DNA of 14,958 bases from DATFYM01 sp035315065 (GTDB taxonomy: Bacteria; Acidobacteriota; Terriglobia; UBA7540): assembly GCA_035315065.1 (NCBI GenBank), contig DATFYM010000106.1, forward strand, positions 1 to 14,958, written 5' to 3'. Shown piece by piece: positions 7,901-14,842 of the stretch. Position 1 is the first letter of the stretch; each line of letters opens with the position of its first letter. The position numbers and the translations under genes are program-made. The notes beneath the pieces are model-generated. The model was not told the DNA's origin, did not search any database, and worked only from the letters and a program-made list of their open reading frames with translations.

Positions 7901-9708
7901 TCTTTCATGCCGCCGGAAAACACGTGCTCGGGGAGCATCTCCGGCGAGACACTGTCCAGACGCCCCGAGGCCTCGGCCAGCTCGCGTACCGCCTCGACGA
8001 GGAAGAAGGCGTTACCTTCGGTTTCGCGTTCGAGGAAGGAGACGATGGCCGGGTTGCGGCCGAGTTCCTTGCCGAGCATGGAGACGGTGATGTCGCGAAT
8101 CTCGATGTGGTTAAAGCGAGTCATGTGCAGCAGCCGCATGCCGGGACACTCGCTCGGCAGTTGCGGGCGCTCGTCGTCGCGGAACGAGGCGATGATCAGT
8201 AGCGGTAGCGTGTTGACTGTTTGCGTCAGCTTCTGCATGACCGCCAGGCTCTCGCCGGCAAGGTGGCAGTCTTGGAGTTCCAGCAGGATCGGCGCCTTGT
8301 ATCGCTGGAAGAGGCTTAGGATGATTTCGATCAGCCGCTCCTGAAAGATCTGGGGATCGACGGCACTGTCGGGAATCGGCCGGCCCAGAACCCGCTCGAT
8401 CTCGGGGAACACGATCTTGAGAATTCCCGCCTCCTCGTCGCTCACCTCAACCACCAACGCCAGCCGGAGCACGCTGTCACGAAAAACTGAATAGGGAGCC
8501 TGATTCTCCTCCGCGCGCCCTGTCAAGGCCAGGAAACCCTGCACCAGCGCTCGCGACCGGACTTCATCGAGTAGTCGCGATTTACCGACGCCGCTCTCTC
8601 CGCCCACCAGCCATGCCCTCCCCTTGCCTGGGCTCGCCGATTCGAGGGCGGCGGAGAGCAGCGCCAGCTCGGCCTGGCGACCGGTCAAGGGAGCGGCCTT
8701 GAGATAGCTCTCCCGATGCGCGAAGGACTCCGCCGGCACTTCGCGTCCAGCGGCACGCGCGAGGTCGGCGATAAGGAGGTTGGCGTCGGTGTAGCGGCGC
8801 TCGACGGGATCAGGAGAAAGTAGCGTCTTCACCAGTTGGCCAATTGCCCCCAGTCTCTCCAGCGCCGCCAAGTGGGGGTCCTCTCCCGGCAGAGGAAGCG
8901 AACCGTGCCAAGGACTCTCGGTCAGAATCTGGTAGGCCATTGCTCCCACGGCGTAGAAGTCGCTGCCGGGCGTGGGACGCGCACCGCGCAGAACTTCGGG
9001 CGCAATGAAGCCTGCCGTTCCGGCGCCGGCATGTTCGGGGAGCCCGGCGACGCCGAAGTCCAGCACCGTGACGTGCCGGCCCGTCACCAGAACATTGGCG
9101 GATTTCAGATCGCGATGAACAATTCCGTGACGATGCAGGTACGAGAGCGCCTGCAGCATCTGAAAGAGCATGTCGAGTTGAACGTCGAGCGGCTGCCCGA
9201 GCGCGGCGCTAACGATGCTCACGGAGTCGGCCAGCCGCTTCATGGTGAAAAATGGCAATCCGTTGGCCTGGAATCCGTAGTCGAGCACGCTGACGATATT
9301 GGGATGTCGCAGCGAGGAGAGCACGCGGAACTCCGATGCCAGTGCCAGTCGCGCGATTTGGGCTTCTTCTGAGCTGCGTGCCGATTGCTCGCCGGCCCCT
9401 GCTGTCGCAATTCCGGTCTCCGGGCCGGATTCGGGGAAGAAACGCTGGGTGGGTGTGCTGTCGGCAACGACGGCGGGCATCTGGAGAGCGCGCTTGAGCG
9501 CCACGATCTCCTCCGTGAGGCGATCGCGCGAGCAGTAGACCTCGCCCATGCCACCGGCGCCGAGGCGGTCGAGTAGTTCATACCGGCCGCCGATCAGCCC
9601 CCTGGTCTTTGATTGGTCAACGTGTGCCAAGGCGCGGTTGTCGGATCGTGACATGCGGCTCATCACTGAGCTACGCAGGGCGTCTGACGCGGCTCCGAAG
9701 CTCCCCAC
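4942..9708 (-). CDS. Double-headed Ser/Thr kinase: kinase-AAA ATPase-TPR-kinase
   Basis: An intact 1588-residue cytoplasmic signalling protein. Kinase 1 (about 43-320): G-loop GAGGMGEV 50-57, Lys72, Glu126, HRDLKSAN 198-205, DFG 217-219, APE 236-238; an insertion of roughly 40 residues separates Lys72 from Glu126. ATPase (about 341-700): Walker A GGESGVGKS 369-377, Walker B-like PILLELQD 473-480, then SFRDDE. Residues about 700-1200 are helical and TPR-like. Met1208 begins MTPERWEQ, a leader typical of separate acidobacterial kinases, followed by kinase 2: GRGGMGEV 1300-1307, Lys1322, Glu1341, HGDFKPGN 1424-1431, DFG 1450-1452, APE 1490-1492. The first half resembles PknK/AfsK-like STAND kinases; the second is a whole kinase joined in frame. 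Kinase 2 has Gly for the HRD Arg. No membrane segment is evident. GTG 9708 is the longest start; ATG 9663 or 9654 are alternatives and none has a clear ribosome site. Target and signal are unknown. Confidence 0.93.
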   Translation of the reverse strand: MGSFGAASDALRSSVMSRMSRSDNRALAHVDQSKTRGLIGGRYELLDRLGAGGMGEVYCSRDRLTEEIVALKRALQMPAVVADSTPTQRFFPESGPETGIATAGAGEQSARSSEEAQIARLALASEFRVLSSLRHPNIVSVLDYGFQANGLPFFTMKRLADSVSIVSAALGQPLDVQLDMLFQMLQALSYLHRHGIVHRDLKSANVLVTGRHVTVLDFGVAGLPEHAGAGTAGFIAPEVLRGARPTPGSDFYAVGAMAYQILTESPWHGSLPLPGEDPHLAALERLGAIGQLVKTLLSPDPVERRYTDANLLIADLARAAGREVPAESFAHRESYLKAAPLTGRQAELALLSAALESASPGKGRAWLVGGESGVGKSRLLDEVRSRALVQGFLALTGRAEENQAPYSVFRDSVLRLALVVEVSDEEAGILKIVFPEIERVLGRPIPDSAVDPQIFQERLIEIILSLFQRYKAPILLELQDCHLAGESLAVMQKLTQTVNTLPLLIIASFRDDERPQLPSECPGMRLLHMTRFNHIEIRDITVSMLGKELGRNPAIVSFLERETEGNAFFLVEAVRELAEASGRLDSVSPEMLPEHVFSGGMKDYARRRLDRLPLWAQSPIQVAAIIGRDVDLDVLRAAAPDTDLDALLVVCGDAAILEGYGYHWRFTHDKLREAVLAEIGRDSRRELSLEAATAIESVHGAAPDGIQAQAALWKEAGVPDKAAHYLVLAAAQMLSTGAPEKAVQFAVDATRQLGVDLPDSREQQGAAIGAEMQKIGELMAGRGPAQLAELPPLSNERVARVIGILMLIGPAAHISRKLELFALSSLKCFTLTLEHGIGSDGPKVIAMYAAVVRGLTQNSQLAYEFSTLAMNLDQKLYGRVSSPVAFLHAWFVNHWINPLPTNLAFAREGARIGLTENELLYACFNAAAYVMYLNFSGAPLQQVVQEADRQMARIAERVRVAAFHCLLERQLALALQGRTVHRLSLSDDRYDEERDVASICATSNYNQIGYYCVAKMRLHYYYGEYEAALRYAEQALPILPAFQGQVGEWEFVFYHALASAARAQELGGPERESMLRTAEELLAKFEAWARIGPSNFAHKRDLIRAELLRARHAHRPAAEAYEAAVISAAESGFVHDQALAHERALLFYQASGDTEKSRAHAQAAVTHYEKWEAWSKSAAIRDTLLSPKANDAPPAAKQHADSLSATSMTPERWEQAKKLFEMVHGLDPGERASFLDRACPDDPALRDEVESLISGDRRAGDFLEKPILADAAPTEVAIRVGTLSLGQVLSGRFQVIRFLGRGGMGEVYEAKDLDLGERVALKTIRPEIASQPLTMARFKQEIQLARRVTYPNVCRMFDLERHRPPLETDPAAAIVTFLTMELLEGETLAARLRRAGRMATAEALPLVQQMTEALAAAHEVGVVHGDFKPGNVMLVPSKSGDVKERVVVTDFGLAKAVAAAGQSADQAASEGPAPAVTPGGHLIGTVNYMAPEQLRGCEPTPASDMYGLGLVMYEMVAGKRPFPNDTLFGGAYQRMKQLPVSPRVHVPDLDPQWEQVILSCLEVDPAKRIASARDVVPLLLSIIEGIQI

Positions 9709-9768
9709 CAGCGCCCTACATCAACTCCGAGATTACCACACGTCGCGACATTGATGCATTCCAGGGTC

Positions 9769-10680
9769 TCAAGATGGGCGGCGCTGTAAAAGCAATGCGT
9801 TGGCATGCATATCGGGAGACAGGGCAAAGAGCACGAGATTGTTTTGCGTGATCGGCTCATTGGCCGTCGACCACGCCAGGTTCACCGGGATGTTGGCGAC
9901 CGCCATGTTGGCGAAGTTTGCGATCGTCTGGATCACTGCGCCGGCTGGAGGACCTTCTGCCACATCTCGAACAGGACCGACGAGGCTTGATGTGGAATTA
10001 GCGTCACGGCCGATCCCGGAAGGTTGTGGCGTGCCAGCAAACCGGTGACGGCAGTGGGCGCGATCTTGCCCCCGAACTCGCCGAAGCCCTGCATTCCCTC
10101 GGGTGTGATTTGAAAAAACGGGTCACTCCATAGCCGCTCGCGGCCGTCCTTCGGAGGTTGCTGCTCGTAACGCTGGCCCTGCATGTACATGGTTCCGAAG
10201 TAGCTGGTGTCCATCACGGTTTGCTGGTCGACAACTTGCCACTTCGTCGTGTCCGCCGAGGGGCCGACCACGGCAGCGCCCGCGCCATCGGCAGCGCTCA
10301 CCGACTGTACCGTGTGGTAGCTCACGTGCCGCGTCCAGTCGCCTCCCACCACAATCAGGACATTCTTCACTCTCCCGGCGCGGATCAAGGCGTCAGCGAA
10401 GAGGAGTCCGGCGTTGAAATTCGAGAACTCGTTGTTCAGGGGCACAACGTAAGCGCTCGGCGAAAGATGCAGCATCTGGTGGAGATGGACCAGTTGGTTC
10501 GGTGGTATACGGACCCACCGAGGCATAGCCGAGCACCGTGTCGATGTCCGAAGGACTGAGCTGGGCGTCCTGGAGCGCGTTGAGCGCCGCCGGGACCATC
10601 ATGGTCATCAGGCCTTCGCCGGGTCCGAGGACGACCCGAGTTATGTATCCCTGGAAGGGATTGCTCCCGGCGCGATAGAA
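9769..10680 (-). pseudogene. KAS III/thiolase-fold synthase, frameshifted twice
   Basis: Three - strand frames give one protein in order: NPFQGYITRVVLGPGEG and ALNALQDAQLSPSDIDTVLG (about 10680-10515); then NQLVHLHQMLHLSPSAYVV, DALIRAGRVKNVLIVVGGDW, SAADGAGAAVVG and VTLIPHQASSVLFEMW (to about 9933); then VIQTIANFANMAVANIPVNL (to 9769). This is the ketoacyl-ACP synthase III-like fold, which condenses acyl thioesters in lipid or polyketide synthesis. His (IPHQAS) and Asn (FANMAVANIP) of the triad are present, but the Cys position reads Asn (EFSNFNAGLL). Frame shifts lie near 10510 (after GPYTT) and near 9940 (after QPAQ). The usual N-terminal 40-50 residues are also missing. It cannot yield a whole enzyme unless the shifts are sequencing errors. 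Confidence 0.78.
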
Positions 10681-10744
10681 TACCCTTGGCCGCCTTCGAA
10701 GGAATCGCGCCGGCGGGTTTTTGGTGTTGAGCGTGTCTGCACTT

Positions 10745-10768
10745 CTGTCTCCTGACTCCTGTCTCCTG
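10745..10768. repeat. Short tandem CTGTCTCCTG repeat
   Basis: CTGTCTCCTG occurs at 10745-10754 and 10759-10768, a 14-bp period. It sits just before the longest possible start (ATG 10776) of the next gene, which favours a later start and marks this as intergenic repeat sequence. Confidence 0.55.
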
Positions 10769-10853
10769 TATCCACATGATCCTTGTGTCTGCCCACAAGA
10801 ACGTACTAGTCTACTGGTTGGCCTCAGCATTGAGACTGCTTGTGAGGATGATG

Positions 10854-12296
10854 ATGACCCGATTTCCCGGTTATGCGACGGCAATCCGCCCCCGTAAAAC
10901 TGAAGACGCAATCAAGAGAATAGGTAGATTGGCCCGTCCGCTGGCCGTCCTCCTCTTCGTTCTAGGAGGCTGGGCGCCGCGTGGTCACGCGCAGACGCTG
11001 GCGGCGCCGCCAGGCGCGCAAGTGATGGATCTGACGCCGCAGCCCGGATACTTCACCGAGCCCTCGATCGCGGTGAATCCCCGCGACCCGCAGCAAGTGG
11101 TGGCGGCGTTTCAGGACAACGCGCACATTTCCTACTCGCTCGACGCCGGCCGCCACTGGCAAGCGGCTTCGGGAATCGCGCCGCCGAACTACCGCGTGTC
11201 AGGCGACGTTTCCGTGACCTACGACAATCACGGCCACGCCATCCTCTGCTACATCGCTTTCGACAAGCTGGGTACGACGAACTACTGGGCTCACAATGCG
11301 ATTCGCAATGGAATCTTCGTGCGACGCTCGCTGGACGGCGGCCAGACCTGGGAGAGCGACCACATTCCGGTCGCCGAGCAGCCGACCCAGCCCGGCATTC
11401 CCTTCGAAGACAAGCCCTACATTGTAGCCGACGAAGGCGACGGCCCCTACGCAGGCAATCTTTACGTGGGCTGGACGCGCTGGACGATTGAGGACTCGCA
11501 GATTCTTTTCTCGCGCTCGACCGATGGGGGCAAGACCTGGTCGAAGCCGGTCGAGATTGACCACCATCCCGGTTTGCCGCGGGACGACAACGGCGCCAAC
11601 GAAGGGTTCGCAGGCGTAGTGGGACCCGACGGCACGCTCTACGCGGTGTGGGCTGACGGCAATCACATTCTGCTGACCACCTCGCATGACGGCGGCGCCA
11701 CTTTCGATGCGCCGCGCAGCGTCGTCGACACCGCCCCCATCATGTTTAAGGTGGAGGATGTCGATCGCAGCAACGGCTTTCCGCAGATCGCCATCGATCC
11801 GCACGGCGGCGCTCGCGGCGGCCGGCTGATTGTGGCGTGGAGCGACTATCGCAACGGCGGCGTTGACGTCTTCTGTTCGGCCTCTGCAGATCACGGCCAA
11901 ACCTGGTCGCCGGCAGTGCGCGTGAACTCCGACCCCATCCACAACGGCGCCGACCATTTCTTCCAATGGATGACGGCGGACCCGACGAGCGGTGCGGTTT
12001 ATTTGGTGTTCTACGATCGCCGCGGCGATCCCAACAATCGGAAAACCACCGTGGTGCTGGCGCGCTCCACCGACGGCGCCCGCACCTTCTCCAACTATGC
12101 CTGGACCCAGGAGCCGTTCAACGGCGGGAACGCCTTCATCGGCGACTACACCGGCATCGCCGCATTCAATGACCGAGTGTATGGAACCTGGACGGAGGAA
12201 CGGCCAGGGTCCGCCACCGATAAGCCTTGGAGTCATCATTCGGTGGTCCGAGTGGGAATCGCAGACTTCGGTTCCACGGCGCAGCCGAAGCCGTGA
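10854..12296 (+). CDS. Secreted Asp-box (BNR, sialidase-like) beta-propeller protein
   Basis: From ATG 10854 the protein has about 480 residues. A basic N-terminus and hydrophobic run PLAVLLFVLGGW end in a likely signal-peptidase site (RGHA/Q), so it is exported. Six Asp-box motifs (SxDxGxTW type) follow: SLDAGRHW, SLDGGQTW, STDGGKTW, SHDGGATF, SADHGQTW and STDGARTF, the blade-turn signature of sialidase-like propellers. An Arg triad and catalytic Tyr cannot be assigned by eye, so glycosidase activity is unproven; many such proteins are annotated only as exo-alpha-sialidase or BNR-repeat protein. The frame is open back to ATG 10776, but GTGAGG at 10842-10847 is well placed for 10854 and the region before it holds a short repeat. 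It stands upstream of the permease gene with a 184-nt repeat-containing gap. Confidence 0.85.
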   Translation: MTRFPGYATAIRPRKTEDAIKRIGRLARPLAVLLFVLGGWAPRGHAQTLAAPPGAQVMDLTPQPGYFTEPSIAVNPRDPQQVVAAFQDNAHISYSLDAGRHWQAASGIAPPNYRVSGDVSVTYDNHGHAILCYIAFDKLGTTNYWAHNAIRNGIFVRRSLDGGQTWESDHIPVAEQPTQPGIPFEDKPYIVADEGDGPYAGNLYVGWTRWTIEDSQILFSRSTDGGKTWSKPVEIDHHPGLPRDDNGANEGFAGVVGPDGTLYAVWADGNHILLTTSHDGGATFDAPRSVVDTAPIMFKVEDVDRSNGFPQIAIDPHGGARGGRLIVAWSDYRNGGVDVFCSASADHGQTWSPAVRVNSDPIHNGADHFFQWMTADPTSGAVYLVFYDRRGDPNNRKTTVVLARSTDGARTFSNYAWTQEPFNGGNAFIGDYTGIAAFNDRVYGTWTEERPGSATDKPWSHHSVVRVGIADFGSTAQPKP

Positions 12297-12316
12297 AACC
12301 GGAGGAGTCGAATGTT

Positions 12317-12429
12317 AAAGGTCGAAGGTCGAAAGTCGCAAGCTGAGCAGAGCGTCATAAACGAACGCGTCGTCGGATGTCATTCTGAGCGGAGCGGCGT
12401 TTGCAATGTCTGAGACTTCTTCGACCTTT
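12317..12429. repeat. Repeat-rich spacer with inverted GGTCGAAG arms
   Basis: AAAGGTCGAAG (12317-12327) is inverted at 12419-12429. Between them lies TCATTCTGAGCGGAGCGG (12380-12397), which resembles the TCATTCTGAGCGAAGC intergenic repeat I associate with Acidobacteriota. No gene is apparent in this spacer. Confidence 0.6.
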
Positions 12430-12467
12430 GACGTTCGACTGTGGACTGCTTTCCTCAAGTGAGCCGC

Positions 12468-12472
12468 AGGAG
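12468..12472 (+). promoter_or_regulatory. Shine-Dalgarno AGGAG deciding a TTG start
   Basis: AGGAG sits 8 nt before TTG 12481 and no better ATG with a ribosome site exists nearby, so the permease gene is taken to start at this rare codon. Confidence 0.7.
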
Positions 12473-12480
12473 CTCGGACT

Positions 12481-13380
12481 TTGATCAAGAACTTATTCCT
12501 CGTGGCACTGGCCACGGTTACGGTGCTTTATCTGGCGGTCTGGACGCTGGTGGTTCGCCAGTTGCGCCGCGCCGGCGAATCTCCCGGCGGCTACACCCTG
12601 GAACGGCCCAAGCCGACGCTTTTCCAGCTCTTCGTCGGCTTCATCACGAATTTCTTCGACACGCTGGGCATCGGGTCGTTTGCCACCACCACCTCACTAT
12701 TCAAGTTCTTCAACCTGGTACCCGACGAGCTGATTCCTGGCACGCTGAATGTGGGCCACGCGCTGCCCACGCTGGTAGAGGCTGCCATTTACATCACCAT
12801 CGTCCAGGTGGACATGCGCACGTTGTTGCTGATGATCGCTGCCTCCGTTTTGGGTGCGTGGCTAGGCGCCGGAATGGTGGCGCGCTGGCCGCGAAGAACG
12901 ATCCAGATCTGGATGGGAATTGTGCTGCTGGCAGCGGCTGGATTGATGTTGTCGAAGCAACTCAACTGGATGCCGGCGGGCGGCAACAGCTTCGGTGTTG
13001 ACGGCCTGCGTTTGGGCCTCGCCGTCGTCGGCAACTTTGCGCTCGGGGCACTGATGACCGTTGGCATCGGGCTCTACGCGCCCTGCATGGTTTTAGTCTC
13101 TTTGCTGGGCATGAACGAAAGAACTGCTTTCCCGATCATGATGGGTAGCTGTGCCTTCCTGATGCCGGTCGGCAGCGTTCGATTCATCCGTACCAACCGC
13201 TACAGCATGCGTGCCGCGCTGGGCCTGGCGCTGGGCGGCATTCCGGGCGTCTTAGTGGCTGCCTACATTGTGAAGGAGCTGTCGCTCGGGAAAATCCGGT
13301 GGTTGGTGATTGCCGTGGTGGTGTACACCGCAGCCCGGATGCTGCAATCGGCGGGGAGGAAGGTAGGAGGTAGACAGTAG
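12481..13380 (+). CDS. TauE/SafE (TSUP) family membrane permease
   Basis: A 299-residue, very hydrophobic protein with about eight membrane segments, the usual size for TSUP transporters that move sulfite, sulfonates or other small organic anions across the inner membrane. The two-fold internal repeat of the family shows as NFFDTLGIGSFATTT (57-71) in the first half and TVGIGLYAPCMVLVSLLGM (193-211) in the second. A longer N-terminal segment (about 4-25) and a cytoplasmic linker precede the first repeat. The substrate cannot be read from sequence. Start is TTG 12481 with AGGAG 8 nt upstream. The last codons (VGGRQ and TAG 13378-13380) lie inside the GTAGACGGTAG repeat region, so the C-terminus has apparently been supplied by repeat DNA. 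Confidence 0.85.
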   Translation: MIKNLFLVALATVTVLYLAVWTLVVRQLRRAGESPGGYTLERPKPTLFQLFVGFITNFFDTLGIGSFATTTSLFKFFNLVPDELIPGTLNVGHALPTLVEAAIYITIVQVDMRTLLLMIAASVLGAWLGAGMVARWPRRTIQIWMGIVLLAAAGLMLSKQLNWMPAGGNSFGVDGLRLGLAVVGNFALGALMTVGIGLYAPCMVLVSLLGMNERTAFPIMMGSCAFLMPVGSVRFIRTNRYSMRAALGLALGGIPGVLVAAYIVKELSLGKIRWLVIAVVVYTAARMLQSAGRKVGGRQ

Positions 13381-13552
13381 ACGGTAGAAGGGGAAGAAGG
13401 CAGGTGGTGGATAGTAGACGGTAGAAGGGGAAGAGGTAGACGCTCGACAGTAGATGGTAGCTGGGTTTGGTTTCCCGTAAGCTATCCATCGCGTGCAGTC
13501 TACCACCTAAAGGCCCAGAGCTTGTTTTCCCCGTATACCGTCTACAGTCTAC
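13361..13552. repeat. GTAGACGGTAG repeat cluster, direct and inverted copies
   Basis: A 22-bp unit starting AGTAGACGGTAGAAGG occurs identically at 13376-13397 and 13413-13434 (37-bp period). Further partial copies lie around 13436-13460. An imperfect inverted copy lies at 13525-13552 (containing CCCCGTATACCGTCTAC), so a long imperfect hairpin can span the region. It contains the stop codon of the permease gene and leaves no clear Shine-Dalgarno before the next start at 13568. Confidence 0.75.
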
Positions 13553-13567
13553 GGCCTACCGTTCAAG

Positions 13568-14674
13568 ATGCGCATTACTGGAATCACAGCTTATCGCGTT
13601 GAGTTGCCGCTACACGAGGGAAGCTATAAATGGTCGGGCGGCAAGTCCGTCGCCGTCTTTGATTCCACCGTGGTCGCTATCGAGACCGACGCCGGCATCA
13701 CGGGTTATGGCGAGGTCTGCCCGCTGGGACCTGCCTATTTGCCCGCCTACGCCGCGGGGGCACGCGCCGGAATCGCTGAGTTGGCGCCGCACCTCATCGG
13801 ACTCGACCCCACCCAACTGGGTCCGATCAATCAGTGCATGGACCAAGCGATGCGGGGCCATCCTTATGTGAAGTCGGCGCTCGATATGGCCTGCTGGGAT
13901 ATCCTGGGCAAAGCGAGCGGACAATCGGTAGCAAAGCTGCTGGGCGGACGCTTTGGACCCGACTTCGCGCTCTACCGCGCGATCTCGCAGGACGCGCCCG
14001 AAGCCATGGCAGAAATGGTCGCCAAATATCGCGCCCAGGGCTACACCAAGTTTCAACTCAAGGTAGGCGGAGAGGTGGAAACCGATATCGCGCGCGTCTT
14101 GGCGGTGGCGGCGCGCCTCGAGCCGGGAGACGTGCTCGTGGCGGATGCGAATACCGGCTGGACCCGGCACCAGGCGCTGCGCGTTGCCCACGCCGTGCGG
14201 GACATCGATGTCTACCTCGAGCAGCCCTGCCTTACCTACGAGGAGTGCCTGGCGGTGCGCCGCCACACCAACCGGCCGTTCATCCTCGACGAAGTGATCG
14301 ATGATCTTTCCATGGTGGTGCGCGGCGCCTCCGACCAGGCAATGGATATCATCAACCTTAAGATCTCCAAGGTCGGCGGGCTCACCAAGGCGCGCCAGAT
14401 CCGCGACCTGTGCGTCGCCCTGGGCATCGCCATGACGATCGAAGATACCTGGGGAGGCGATATCGTCACCGCGGCCATCGCCCACCTGGCGCATAGCACG
14501 CCGCCGCAGATGCTCTTCTCCGCCACCGACTTCAACAGCTACGTGACCGTGAGCATTGCGGATGGAGCGCCCCGGCGCGCCCACGGCAGGCTTGCCGCGC
14601 CCACCGCGCCGGGACTGGGCGTCACTCCACGAGCGGAAGTGCTGGGCCAGCCGGTGATGACATTGAGTGATTGA
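13568..14674 (+). CDS. Enolase-superfamily enzyme (MR/MLE type), hydroxyproline dehydratase/epimerase-like
   Basis: A complete 368-residue barrel enzyme that abstracts a proton next to a carboxylate using Mg2+. Metal ligands are Asp193 (VADAN), Glu218 (YLEQP) and Asp241 (ILDEV). Base residues are Lys165 (KFQLKVGG) on the second strand and Lys265 (INLKISKVGG) on the sixth; the first Lys of the usual KxK motif is Gln163. The N-terminal capping domain shows GITGYGEVCPLGPAYLPAY and GHPYVKSALDMACWDILGK. Overall pattern and the opposed Lys pair resemble cis-3-hydroxy-L-proline dehydratases and hydroxyproline-betaine 2-epimerases; the exact substrate is an inference. No proline-pathway partner is visible. 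The upstream permease could import a substrate, but the repeat-filled 187-nt gap gives no proof of co-transcription. ATG 13568 has no clear ribosome site; no better start is seen. Confidence 0.88.
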   Translation: MRITGITAYRVELPLHEGSYKWSGGKSVAVFDSTVVAIETDAGITGYGEVCPLGPAYLPAYAAGARAGIAELAPHLIGLDPTQLGPINQCMDQAMRGHPYVKSALDMACWDILGKASGQSVAKLLGGRFGPDFALYRAISQDAPEAMAEMVAKYRAQGYTKFQLKVGGEVETDIARVLAVAARLEPGDVLVADANTGWTRHQALRVAHAVRDIDVYLEQPCLTYEECLAVRRHTNRPFILDEVIDDLSMVVRGASDQAMDIINLKISKVGGLTKARQIRDLCVALGIAMTIEDTWGGDIVTAAIAHLAHSTPPQMLFSATDFNSYVTVSIADGAPRRAHGRLAAPTAPGLGVTPRAEVLGQPVMTLSD

Positions 14675-14684
14675 GTGATCGTGG

Positions 14685-14842
14685 TAGCGCGGGCGTCCCG
14701 CCCGCTGTGGCGCGGGCATCCCTTCGCTTGGCTCAGGGCAGGCTCTGCCCGCGCAGTATGAAGATTTCCGTTAGTCCTCGCGCCGCGATTCGTGGCGCTG
14801 GAGCGAGACGCTCACGCCACAGCGGGCGGGACGCCCGCGCTA
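14685..14842. repeat. 28-bp perfect inverted repeat pair (158-bp element)
   Basis: Arm 14685-14712 (TAGCGCGGGCGTCCCGCCCG...) is repeated exactly in reverse complement at 14815-14842. Each arm is itself a hairpin: GCGGGC-GTCCC-GCCCGC at 14689-14705 and its mirror at 14822-14838. A further hairpin GGGCAG-GCT-CTGCCC lies at 14736-14750. The unit resembles the GCGGGCGTCCCGCCCGC intergenic repeats I associate with Acidobacteriota. Located 10 nt after the enolase-superfamily gene, the first hairpin may stop transcription, though no T run follows. Confidence 0.85.

Noticed and set aside
7027..8202. 391-codon open frame on the + strand
   Set aside because: Lies fully antisense to the intact kinase gene; no family motif, and long antisense frames are expected in GC-rich coding DNA.
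11199..12239. 346-codon open frame on the - strand
   Set aside because: Antisense shadow of the Asp-box protein, which has clear motifs and a signal peptide.
13376..13434. Possible CRISPR-like direct repeats
   Set aside because: Only two exact units with a 15-bp gap that is itself repeat-like, plus inverted copies; no spacers or cas genes.
13610..14719. 369-codon open frame on the - strand
   Set aside because: Antisense shadow of the enolase-superfamily gene, whose catalytic residues are all present on the + strand.
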